Positions 1 to 7,027 of a stretch of 64,000 nt of DNA are shown in pieces. This stretch comes from Salinispora arenicola (GTDB taxonomy: Bacteria > Actinomycetota > Actinomycetes > Mycobacteriales > Micromonosporaceae). Both the position numbers and the translations under genes were made by a program. Location: contig NZ_VFOL01000001.1 in assembly GCF_006716065.1 (NCBI RefSeq), positions 2,294,001 to 2,358,000 on the forward strand. The letters run 5' to 3'. The notes below the pieces were generated by a model. It did not search any database. It worked only from the letters and a program-made list of their open reading frames with translations, and was not told the DNA's origin. Numbering within the stretch: position 1 is the first letter of the stretch; every line of letters starts with the position of its first letter.

Positions 1-1
1 A

Positions 2-256
2 GCCCGGCGAGTGGACTTCGCCTACTCGGTTATCGAGATCGCCACTGGTGACGTGGTCGGCTGCGTGTACATCGAGCCATCGCTGACGGCGGAGGGCGAG
101 GTGGAGGCATCGTCGTGGGTACGAGCAGCCCGGGCGGAGCTGGATGGTCCGCTGACCGAGGTCGTGGGGGCGTGGCTGCGGGACGCGTGGCCGTTCGAGG
201 TCGTGCGCTACCGCTCGGGTGAGGTGCCGGTGACGATTCGTCGGAGTCCCGAATAG
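2..256 (+). CDS. GNAT-family acetyltransferase, C-terminal part (5' end outside window)
   Basis: The reading frame is open from the window edge to a stop at 254-256, so this is the last ~84 residues of a longer gene. The first possible start inside (GTG at 11) is probably not the real one, because the coding frame continues upstream. The visible part has a DVVGCVYIEPS strand followed by a SSWVR-type segment and a WPFEVVRY tail. This is the layout of the C-terminal half of small actinobacterial N-acetyltransferases, with the acetyl-CoA fold strand and then a short terminal region. Substrate cannot be inferred. The family call rests on recognition of this tail only, and the catalytic region is not visible. 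Confidence 0.5.
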   Translation, partial: ARRVDFAYSVIEIATGDVVGCVYIEPSLTAEGEVEASSWVRAARAELDGPLTEVVGAWLRDAWPFEVVRYRSGEVPVTIRRSPE

Positions 257-266
257 GCGGGGAGGG

Positions 267-821
267 CTACGGCTGGTGGCGCCACGCCTCGGAGAGCAGG
301 GCGTACGTGTAGCCGTCCACCCAGCCCAACTCGGCGTGCCAGGAGTCACCGACGCCGTGCTGCTCGCGCCGCATGCCGATCTTCTCGAGGATCCGCACCG
401 AGGCGAGGTTGTCCGCGTAACACCCCGCGGTGATCCTTCGTACTCCCAACCGGTCGAACGAATACGCGACCATCGCGGTGACCGCCTCAGTCGCGTAGCC
501 GTTGCCGCCGTATGTCGGGTCGAAGATGTAGCCGAGCTCGGCTTCTGTCCGCGTCGGCATGCCGAGCTGCCCCGAGCCGTCGACCACGTCGAGTGAGACG
601 GTTCCGATGACGAGGTTGTCGAGGGTCACCGCCATGCCATGGTTGTCGGGGTCCTCCGCCGCGCGGTGCCACGCCGCTCTGAAAGCGGCAGGTTCAACGT
701 CGGTGCGCAGCAGCCAGCGGGTGACCTCCGGCAGGTTGCGGTACTCCAGGATGCGGTCGATGTCCTCGTCGCGGACCGGGCGAAGCTCAAGGCGTTCGGT
801 GCGGAGGTTCACGTTCACCAC
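267..821 (-). CDS. GNAT-family N-acetyltransferase (RimJ/RimL-like)
   Basis: The predicted protein is about 184 residues of the RimJ/RimL type, which acetylates an amino group using acetyl-CoA. It begins LRTERLELRPVRDEDID, a typical first strand and helix. The acetyl-CoA loop region is seen in GYIFDPTYGGNGYATEA, and the late helix NLASVRILEKIGMRRE is classic for this family. The open frame runs up to 920, but the extra ~33 residues there look non-coding. GTG codons at 821, 818 and 812 are all possible starts and none has a clear ribosome binding site. It is convergent with the partial GNAT gene at the window edge, only 10 bases away. The acceptor (ribosomal protein, antibiotic or other) is unknown. 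Confidence 0.85.
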   Translation of the reverse strand: MVNVNLRTERLELRPVRDEDIDRILEYRNLPEVTRWLLRTDVEPAAFRAAWHRAAEDPDNHGMAVTLDNLVIGTVSLDVVDGSGQLGMPTRTEAELGYIFDPTYGGNGYATEAVTAMVAYSFDRLGVRRITAGCYADNLASVRILEKIGMRREQHGVGDSWHAELGWVDGYTYALLSEAWRHQP

Positions 822-1179
822 AGGGTGGGACAGTAGCGGACACCAGCCGGCGGAGCAGTTCCCGTGCCCTCGCCGGGGCACTCGCCACCCGGGCCACGAG
901 GACGAGCCAACCTGGCTCATGGGTAACAGTGATCCACCGGGCGGATTGGATCACGCTGTCGCATACCCGTTGCAGGCGACAGATCCCATCACATCACCGC
1001 GCACCTGGCCGGATTATGCCCCGTTGTTGGTTCTTTTCGTGTTTGTGTCTGGGTGGGGTTGGTGTCGGTTTAGCGTGCGGTTGGCTGCTACCGCCGTTTG
1101 GTAGCCGAGGAGTGGCCGCCCCTCGCTGTCCTGGGTGGTTGTTCCTTGCCGTTCATGGGGGAAGGACATCGAGATCACG
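822..1179. other. Intergenic region with duplicated leader of the beta-helix gene
   Basis: There is no convincing gene between the divergent GNAT and beta-helix genes. From 1034 onward the sequence is the first arm of a 257-bp inverted repeat that also covers the start of the downstream gene. Within it a perfect 6-bp hairpin (gctacc at 1087-1092 with ggtagc at 1100-1105) lies in the probable 5' untranslated region. I did not find a convincing -35/-10 pair. Confidence 0.5.
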
Positions 1180-1290
1180 ATGATTGACCAGGATGACATT
1201 CAGGGACCGGACCGCTGGGGCGGGAACCGGGCGAGGTCACGGTGGCGGTGGTGGGCTGTGGGGTTGGCCGGTGTGACCGGTCTGGCGCTG
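1034..1290 (+). repeat. Inverted repeat arm A (257 bp)
   Basis: This segment is repeated in reverse complement at 3237-3493, and I found a single mismatch in the comparison (near 1051). The arm holds the upstream region, the 5' leader and the first ~37 codons of the beta-helix gene. Identity stops abruptly at both ends: in codons shortly after the signal-peptide core on one side, and at a T/A-rich tract on the other. Confidence 0.95.
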
Positions 1291-2529
1291 ACCACTGTCG
1301 CTGTCGCCCCTGCTGCTGGGGCGGTCGGGCGTAGCCTCGCCGCTGTTGACGACCGTGGTGATGACCGCGGTAAGCGTGAGGAGGGAGCGGGTGACAAGGG
1401 GAAGAAGGAGGTGAGGCCGAAGGGCGTTCCGGTGCCCTGCGACGCGGACAAACTGATCGCCGCGATCACCCTGGCCAACGCCCGCGGCGGCGCCGTGCTC
1501 GACCTCGCCAAGAAATGCACCTACCTGCTCACCGCCGACATCGACGACGGCAACGGCCTACCCACCATCACCGCCCCCATCACGCTCAACGGCAGCAAAC
1601 ACACCACCATCACACGCGCCGCCGGGGTGGACCAGTTCCGCATCGTCACCGTCGGCACCGGCGGCGACCTCACCCTCAACCACCTCAAAATCACCGGCGG
1701 ACAGACCGACGGCGACGGCGGAGCAATCCTGGTCAACCCCGGCGGAACACTCCACCTCCACCACAGCACCGTCACCCGCAACATCACCGGTGGAAGCGGC
1801 GGCGGCATCGCCAACAACGGCACCACCCGGATCAAAGACTCCACCATCAGCCGAAACACCGCCGCGGTGCAGGGAGGCGGTATCTACAGCACCGGCCCGC
1901 TGAAGATCGACAAGTCCCACATCGACCACAACACCGCCGGCAGAGGCGGCGGTGTCTTCTCGACCGACAGCACTGTCGCCATCAAGGGCGGCAGCATCTC
2001 CGACAACCAGGCCGGCACGGGTGGAGGGCTGTTCCTGTCCAGTTCCATCGGCACGGTTACCGGCACCCGAATCACCGGTAACACCGCCTCGAGTAGCGGT
2101 GGTGTCCGGGCCGGCGTCGGGAGCCAGCTGACGATGCGGCACGTCAGTCTCGCTGACAACACCGCAACGAGCCTGGGCGCCGGCTTGTCCGTCTCGGGAT
2201 CCGAGGAAGGGGAAAGCACCGCGGTCGTCGAGGACAGCGTGATCAAGAACAACATGAGAGCGAGTTCCGGCGGAGGAGTCTTCAACGGGGGGCAGACGGT
2301 GCTGCGGCGCACAAAGGTGATCGGCAACCAGGCGAACCGGGGTGGCGGCATCTTCAACGAAGAAGTAATCAGTCTCTTCGCCACGAAGGTGGTCAAGAAC
2401 GTCGCCATCGCCGACGGTGGGGGCATCTTCAACGCTGGCGGCACCGTGAACCTGAACACCGCCACCGGCACCATCGTGACCAAGAACCGACCCAACAACT
2501 GCGTCGACGTTCCCAGCTGTCCCGGATAG
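1180..2529 (+). CDS. Secreted right-handed beta-helix repeat protein
   Basis: This is a 449-residue exported protein. The ATG at 1180 is preferred because the duplicated copy preserves it; a GGGGAAGGA sequence lies ~14 bases upstream, which is a long spacing. Residues 1-48 form a signal peptide (RSRWRWW n-region, hydrophobic core, cleavage near PAAGA). A charged linker rich in D, R, K and G follows. From about residue 85 two cysteines flank the start of a long series of imperfect coils of the type GGGI..NG.T...S.I..NTA. This gives the pectate-lyase-like beta-helix fold seen in polymorphic outer-membrane-type and other cell-surface proteins. It ends in a short C...P.C tail. No catalytic residues could be assigned, so an enzyme or adhesin role is open. 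Its 5' end is part of an inverted duplication. Confidence 0.8.
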   Translation: MIDQDDIQGPDRWGGNRARSRWRWWAVGLAGVTGLALTTVAVAPAAGAVGRSLAAVDDRGDDRGKREEGAGDKGKKEVRPKGVPVPCDADKLIAAITLANARGGAVLDLAKKCTYLLTADIDDGNGLPTITAPITLNGSKHTTITRAAGVDQFRIVTVGTGGDLTLNHLKITGGQTDGDGGAILVNPGGTLHLHHSTVTRNITGGSGGGIANNGTTRIKDSTISRNTAAVQGGGIYSTGPLKIDKSHIDHNTAGRGGGVFSTDSTVAIKGGSISDNQAGTGGGLFLSSSIGTVTGTRITGNTASSSGGVRAGVGSQLTMRHVSLADNTATSLGAGLSVSGSEEGESTAVVEDSVIKNNMRASSGGGVFNGGQTVLRRTKVIGNQANRGGGIFNEEVISLFATKVVKNVAIADGGGIFNAGGTVNLNTATGTIVTKNRPNNCVDVPSCPG

Positions 2530-2545
2530 CGATCCGCGAATCCGT

Positions 2546-2586
2546 GAGGGCCCGTTCCCACCGCCAGCCGGTGAGAATGGGCCCTC
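2546..2586 (+). terminator. Terminator hairpin after the beta-helix gene
   Basis: An 18-bp stem (2546-2563 with 2569-2586, 16 of 18 positions complementary) with a 5-base loop starts 17 bases after the stop codon. There is no T-tract, which is usual for this GC-rich lineage. Confidence 0.65.
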
Positions 2587-2733
2587 GACTGGTCGGCCTG
2601 ATGCACCCTCGCGGCCAACGACCTCGACGCGCCGCGCCGGCTCCGTGCCAGCGGTGACCGGGACGGCGGTGCGGATGCAAGGAGATCGGGTGGTCGGGGG
2701 GCATCGGGCCCTCCACCTGGGTACGGTCAGGGG

Positions 2734-3114
2734 GTGGTGTACGTGCCGTCGCTGCCGCAGCCGCAGCGGTTACTCCTGGCAGAGCTGGCGGGTACAGCCA
2801 ACCGGTACAGCATCGGCGAAGGTCGTGGTCTGCCGCGCGAGGTGGCCGTCGCCGCGGTGAGGGCGGTCACCGACGATCCTGTGCTGCTGGGTATTCAGGC
2901 CGGGGTGGCGCTGGCGGACCCGTACGGGGTCAGCCAACCAATGGTGGAACTGCTCCAGGCCGCTGGTGCGGACATGACGATCGCGCAGCAGCACGCCACC
3001 GAGGTACGTGAACGGCTGGAGCGGATCGGTATCGCCGGCCCATCCGACGATGGCCTAGTCGACGGCCGACCCGACCAGCACGGCGACGGGCAGCCGGAAG
3101 GCCGGTACGGCTGA
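2734..3114 (+). CDS. Hypothetical protein between inverted repeats
   Basis: A 126-residue frame with a GTG start and a G-rich stretch just upstream. I do not recognise a family. The middle is predicted helical (EVAVAAVRAVTDDPVLLGIQAG, then VELLQAAGAD and AQQHATEVRERLERIG), and the C-terminus is a hydrophilic G/D/P-rich tail. There is no signal peptide or membrane segment. It sits between the intact beta-helix gene and its internally deleted copy, so it belongs to the segment bounded by the 257-bp inverted repeats. Codon bias (G/C at third positions) supports coding, but another function or no function is possible. Confidence 0.5.
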   Translation: MVYVPSLPQPQRLLLAELAGTANRYSIGEGRGLPREVAVAAVRAVTDDPVLLGIQAGVALADPYGVSQPMVELLQAAGADMTIAQQHATEVRERLERIGIAGPSDDGLVDGRPDQHGDGQPEGRYG

Positions 3115-3170
3115 GGCGAGGATCGTTGTGACCCCGCCCGGAACCCTCGTTCATCCGACTGCGCGGGATG

Positions 3171-3347
3171 CTATCCGGCGCACCCGGGGACACCGACGCA
3201 GTTGTCGGGTCGGTTCTTGGCCACGATGGTGCCGGGCAGCGCCAGACCGGTCACACCGGCCAACCCCACAGCCCACCACCGCCACCGTGACCTCGCCCGG
3301 TTCCCGCCCCAGCGGTCCGGTCCCTGAATGTCATCCTGGTCAATCAT
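3171..3347 (-). pseudogene. Internally deleted copy of the beta-helix gene (58 codons)
   Basis: The first 37 codons match the beta-helix gene at 1180. They are fused in frame to a close copy of its last ~20 codons (NRPDNCVGVPG here, NRPNNCVDVPS there). About 390 codons of helix are missing. The reading frame, start, leader and stop are intact, so a 58-residue product with a complete signal peptide and a short two-cysteine tail could still be made. The sequence shows a deletion derivative of a duplicated gene. Whether it is decaying or makes a small exported peptide is unknown. Confidence 0.75.
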
Positions 3348-3493
3348 CGTGATCTCGATGTCCTTCCCCCATGAACGGCAAGGAACAACCACCCAGGACA
3401 GCGAGGGGCGGCCACTCCTCGGCTACCAAACGGCGGTAGCAGCCAACCGCACGCTAAACCGACACCAACCCCACCCAAACACAAACACGAAAA
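3237..3493 (-). repeat. Inverted repeat arm B (257 bp)
   Basis: This is the reverse complement of 1034-1290 with one observed difference. The near-identity implies a recent duplication or continuing gene conversion. Recombination between the arms would invert 1291-3236. Confidence 0.95.
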
Positions 3494-3827
3494 AAAATGT
3501 CTGAATTAGACATGCCTGCGTCGGTAGTCCACGTGGTGGCCCCTGGCGCCCACGACGCCAGTGCCATCCCGCCTACTCCAGGCCGTGCAGGGGTTCGGGG
3601 CCGCCGACCCGTGCAGGGGTGTGGCTCTCCCGGGCGTAACGGGGGTGCGCCCTCCCGGCCAAGCCCCGTCGTGTCCTGGTGCGGGCCGACGGGGCTGGGT
3701 CGGGGTGACGGGACGGGGTCGCCGGCCCGTTGTTCTCCCGCCTTGCGCATTTTAATGCTTGCCAGAACATCGGCAACTGTGGACGACTAGACGGTAGCCG
3801 GTGATTCGGGAATACTGCGGAGACAGG
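3494..3827. other. Gene-free stretch with hairpins
   Basis: No frame here looks coding. It contains an A/T-rich 6-bp palindrome (ATGTCT at 3497-3502 with AGACAT at 3508-3513) that, read on the minus strand, is followed by a run of seven Us. It also has a perfect 10-bp stem (3662-3671 with 3687-3696, 15-base loop). Both could be transcription stops or remnants of an older gene. Confidence 0.5.
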
Positions 3828-4934
3828 ATGGTAAAAATGGTACGGGTGCCCCGAGTTCTCTTGGTAAACGCCGTCCTCGCGGCGATAGTGTGGCTGGTCT
3901 GGGCAAAAGTATGGGGCTGGGGCTACTTCACTCGCCTCGAAGAGAACTGGCCGGTGGCGCTAACCATGGTGTTCGGATCACTGGTCGGCGGTGGGACCAG
4001 CGAGGGTGGCGGTGCGATCGCGTTCCCGGTGATGACGAAGGTATTGACGGTTCCGCCGGACCAGGCGCGGATTTTCACCTTCGCCATCCAGTCGATCGGC
4101 ATGACTGCGGCCTCGTTGTCGATCCTGCTGTGCCGGGTGCCGATAGAACGGCGGGTGGTGCTGTACGGCTCCATGGCAGGAATGCTCGGTGTGGTGCTCA
4201 GTGTGACGATGGTCGCGCCGCATGTGCCGCTGAAACTGGTGCGGGTGTTGTTTACGATGCTGCTCGTCGCACTCGCGATCGCATTGCTTGTGCAACTGCG
4301 ACAGCGTGGGTATCGGCGGAACTTCTCGGTTCCGGTGTGGACGGGCCGTGAGCGCAATCTGGTCATGGCCACTGGATTTGCCGGCGGGGTGCTCAGCGGT
4401 GTGGCAGGGGTCGGTGAGAACTGTGTCATGTTCTTGCTGCTCGTGTTGCTGTTTCGGGTGTCGGAGAAGGTGGCTACCCCGACCACGGTGGTGATGATGA
4501 CGCTGGTGTCCATCGCTGCATTTCTGACCCATGTCTTCGTCGTCCGCGATTTCAGCGGATTTGTCGTTGACTATTGGATAACCGCTGCCCCGGTGGTGGC
4601 CGTGGGGGCGCCGCTGGGGGCCTGGATCTGTACCCGGTTGACGCCGTTGACGATCCGTGGGGTGCTGTTCGTGTTGATCTTCGCCGAGTTGGTCAGCACC
4701 CTCCTGCTGGTGCCGTTCACTCCGGCGATAGCGGTGGGCAGCGTCGTCACGCTCACCCTGTTCACGATCGTCTGCCTGGTCCTGATCCGTCAGGAGACGT
4801 ACGCCCAGCCAGTGCCGGCCCACACCGACGGGGCCGACCGGACGGGCGCGGGCTCCGGAGATCCGGTGGATGTGCGGTCGGCTCGGGCCGGCGCGGAGTC
4901 CGGCACCAAGGAGGACCTGCAGGATGTCACGTAG
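3828..4934 (+). CDS. TSUP-family membrane permease (TauE/SafE)
   Basis: This is a 368-residue integral membrane protein of the TauE/SafE (TSUP) family, whose members export sulfite, sulfoacetate or other organic sulfur anions. An N-terminal anchor is followed by GSLVGGGTSEGGGAIAFP, the glycine-rich first repeat. A second related segment (GFAGGVLSGVAGVGENC) starts the other half, giving about eight or nine membrane spans. The last ~50 residues are a hydrophilic D/G/A-rich cytoplasmic tail. ATG at 3828 is chosen because GGAGA lies 4 bases upstream; ATG at 3837 and GTG at 3801 are alternatives. It is monocistronic and ends at a strong hairpin. Substrate cannot be inferred. Confidence 0.88.
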   Translation: MVKMVRVPRVLLVNAVLAAIVWLVWAKVWGWGYFTRLEENWPVALTMVFGSLVGGGTSEGGGAIAFPVMTKVLTVPPDQARIFTFAIQSIGMTAASLSILLCRVPIERRVVLYGSMAGMLGVVLSVTMVAPHVPLKLVRVLFTMLLVALAIALLVQLRQRGYRRNFSVPVWTGRERNLVMATGFAGGVLSGVAGVGENCVMFLLLVLLFRVSEKVATPTTVVMMTLVSIAAFLTHVFVVRDFSGFVVDYWITAAPVVAVGAPLGAWICTRLTPLTIRGVLFVLIFAELVSTLLLVPFTPAIAVGSVVTLTLFTIVCLVLIRQETYAQPVPAHTDGADRTGAGSGDPVDVRSARAGAESGTKEDLQDVT

Positions 4935-4947
4935 GTCCTGGGCCGGT

Positions 4948-4985
4948 GCTGCCGTGCCTCGCCGCGGGGAGCGAGGCACGGCAGC
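4948..4985. terminator. Bidirectional terminator hairpin
   Basis: A perfect 15-bp stem (4948-4962 with 4971-4985) with an 8-base loop, followed by TTT on the plus strand. It lies between two convergent genes and can serve both. Confidence 0.85.
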
Positions 4986-4996
4986 TTTGGTGGGGA

Positions 4997-6247
4997 CTAT
5001 TCGCAGAGAGCCGCGCTGACGGCTGCATCCACCTGGTTGGCGCTGGTCTCGGTTGTCGGCGTCGAGGTGACGGCGAGGGTGACGGCGCGGCCGTCCTCGG
5101 TGACGCCGCCGCGGGTCGTGAAGCCGGGGATGTCCCCGCCGTGGCCCCAGGCGCGGTCGCCGCAGGGCAGGTCCCAGCTCATCAGGCCGAGGCCGTAAGC
5201 GAGGATGGGGGAGGCGGGGACGGTGGTGCGCATCTGGTCGAGTTCGGCGGGCCGGAGCAGGTCACCGGCGAGCAGGGCGGTGAAGAAGCGGTTGGTGTCG
5301 CTGGGGCTGGAGATCATCGCGCCGGCGGCCCAGGCCCAGGACGGGTCCATCCTCGTGACGTCCTGCAGCGGCTTGTCCGGGTCGTCGGTGTAGTAGCCGT
5401 GCGGGTGCCGGCCACGGATGCCCTGTTCGCCGACGCGGGGGAAGTACGTGTCGCGCAACTGGAGGGGGACGATGATCCGGTTGGTGATCTCCTCGGCCAC
5501 CGGACGGCCGGTAACCTTCTGGATGAGCAGACCGGCGACGATGTAGTTGGTGTTGCTGTACTCCCACGTCGTGCCGGGTTCGAAGCTCGCCTTGTCAGCG
5601 AGGGCCAGGTCGAGCAGGTCGCGCGGTTCGAAATACGTGTGCTGGAGAAGGAAGAAGTCCGGGGCGATGTCGTCCACGTAGCCGGGCAGGCCGCTGGTGT
5701 GCTGCAGTACCTGTCGTACGGTGATCTGCCGCCCGTCGATGCCGTCGCCGCGGATCAGGTTGGGCAGGTAGGTCTCGATCGGCTCGTCGAGGTCGACTTT
5801 GTCCTCGCCGACGAGTTGCAGGACCACGGTGGCGACGAAGGTCTTGGTGTTGCTGCCGATGCGCACCCGCCCGTCAACCGGTGGTGTGCGCTTCGTGCCG
5901 AGTGCGGCCACACCGGCGGTGTAGTTACGGGTACGGCCGTCGGAGGTGCGCACGGCGGCGAGGGCGGCCGGGAACGTGTCCTCGCTCACGAGGCGGTCGA
6001 GGTCGGCCTGCACGCCGTCGCGGGGGCGCACGGTTTCGGCGCTCGCCGCGGGTGTGGCCGCGCTCAGGGCAAGACCGCCCACGATCGCGAACGATGTCAC
6101 GGCGGCCACCGCGCGCCGCCGGGTGGCGAACGATGTTATGGCAGTCATCGCGCGTCGCCGGGCGGCGAACGATGTCACGGCGGCCATCGCGCGTCGCCGG
6201 GTGGTCCATGACGTCGGGCGGCGGTGTCGGCGATTCCGGTCGGACAT
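4997..6247 (-). CDS. Secreted serine hydrolase, beta-lactamase/DD-peptidase family
   Basis: This is a 416-residue exported enzyme of the class C beta-lactamase / D-alanyl-D-alanine carboxypeptidase (S12) family. The start at 6247 has a GAGGAG site 6 bases upstream. Catalytic motifs are S132-N-T-K135 (nucleophile and base), Y230-S-N and H369-G-G. The N-terminus is unusual: three tandem 13-residue units of the form RRRAMAAVTSFAA (residues 17-55) precede a hydrophobic core and an ASA cleavage site near residue 70. The triple arginines make a Tat-like or simply very basic signal region. The likely role is extracellular peptidase or esterase. No partner gene is adjacent, and it converges with the TSUP permease. 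Confidence 0.88.
   Translation of the reverse strand: MSDRNRRHRRPTSWTTRRRAMAAVTSFAARRRAMTAITSFATRRRAVAAVTSFAIVGGLALSAATPAASAETVRPRDGVQADLDRLVSEDTFPAALAAVRTSDGRTRNYTAGVAALGTKRTPPVDGRVRIGSNTKTFVATVVLQLVGEDKVDLDEPIETYLPNLIRGDGIDGRQITVRQVLQHTSGLPGYVDDIAPDFFLLQHTYFEPRDLLDLALADKASFEPGTTWEYSNTNYIVAGLLIQKVTGRPVAEEITNRIIVPLQLRDTYFPRVGEQGIRGRHPHGYYTDDPDKPLQDVTRMDPSWAWAAGAMISSPSDTNRFFTALLAGDLLRPAELDQMRTTVPASPILAYGLGLMSWDLPCGDRAWGHGGDIPGFTTRGGVTEDGRAVTLAVTSTPTTETSANQVDAAVSAALCE
6087..6203. repeat. Three tandem 39-bp repeats in the serine hydrolase signal region
   Basis: Copies begin at 6087, 6126 and 6165, each starting gcgaacgatgt, with only a few base changes. A degenerate fourth copy may follow at 6204. 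Each encodes one RRRA..A.TSFA unit of the signal peptide of the overlapping minus-strand gene. Confidence 0.93.
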
Positions 6248-6437
6248 GAACGTCTCCTCGTTGCCCTCGTGGCGAGGGCTGAACTCGTTGGGAGATCTCA
6301 GTCTCGACGGGAAACACATCAAGATCGATCCGGCCAGCCCGCCTTTCCGGGGTGGGGGCAGCCACACCACCGCGCGCACCGCCACCTCCGTCGGATGTCG
6401 CGGGCACGGGCCACTTCCGTCGGTGGCGTGAGGGCGG

Positions 6438-6908
6438 TCACCGGACGACCGTGCGCGCCTCGTGCCGTACCGGGAACGACACCGAGGCGGCGATGAAGCA
6501 CCGGGCGTTCGCCTCGACGTGCAGCGCCGTCGCCCGCTCGACCATGCCGACCTCGGTGACCGTCACCACCGGGCGGAGCAGGACGTCGGTGAAGCGGGCG
6601 GCACCGGTGTCGTCCTCGCGCATGGTGCCGTGTGCGGCGTCGCGGTAGTCGACGACCACGACGTCGTTGACCGCGCACAGGTGCAGGTACCACAGCAGAT
6701 GACATTGGCTCAGCGATGCGACGAGAAGCAGCTCCGGGTTCCACTGTCGCGGGTCGCCGCGGAACGCCGGGTCGGCGGATCCGGTGAGGAGCGGACGGCC
6801 GGGGCTGACCGTGTCGTACGACCTGTCGTACGCACGGTAGTCCGTCGTACCGTGCCCGCGGTCACCGGTCCAGGTGGTCGCGATCTCGTAGGTGTGGGTC
6901 CGGTTCAT
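6438..6908 (-). CDS. OsmC-family protein
   Basis: A 156-residue OsmC/Ohr-type protein. These cytoplasmic dimers reduce organic hydroperoxides using a cysteine pair. The N-terminal strand HTYEIATTWTGDRGHGT, the central helix with ELLLVASLSQCHLLWYLHLC and the final VEANARCFIAASVSFPV strand are typical. The conserved cysteines are visible in SQCHLLW and NARCFIA. The start at 6908 (MNRTHTYEIATTW) is preferred to an upstream codon at 6983 because family members begin with this strand. It is divergent from the AidB-like gene with ~119 bases between starts. Peroxide substrate is not inferable. Confidence 0.85.
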   Translation of the reverse strand: MNRTHTYEIATTWTGDRGHGTTDYRAYDRSYDTVSPGRPLLTGSADPAFRGDPRQWNPELLLVASLSQCHLLWYLHLCAVNDVVVVDYRDAAHGTMREDDTGAARFTDVLLRPVVTVTEVGMVERATALHVEANARCFIAASVSFPVRHEARTVVR

Positions 6909-7027
6909 GCACGGATTCTGGCAGGCCTGGGCCCCTCCGGCCGTCCCGCTGCCCTTGCCAGTGAAAAGTGAATGCTGGTGCAATCCTTACCAGGCGTACC
7001 GAGTGGACTGCGCGTGGGAGGGTCATC

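Noticed and set aside
3454..3790. Two open frames on opposite strands (3497-3790 plus and 3454-3750 minus)
   Set aside because: Composition is arginine-, proline- and glycine-rich with no family. Neither has a good start site, and one ends inside the repeat arm.
4574..6211. 545-codon plus-strand frame over the end of the TSUP gene and the serine hydrolase
   Set aside because: It overlaps two recognised genes in other frames. Its composition is G/R/A-rich with no domain.
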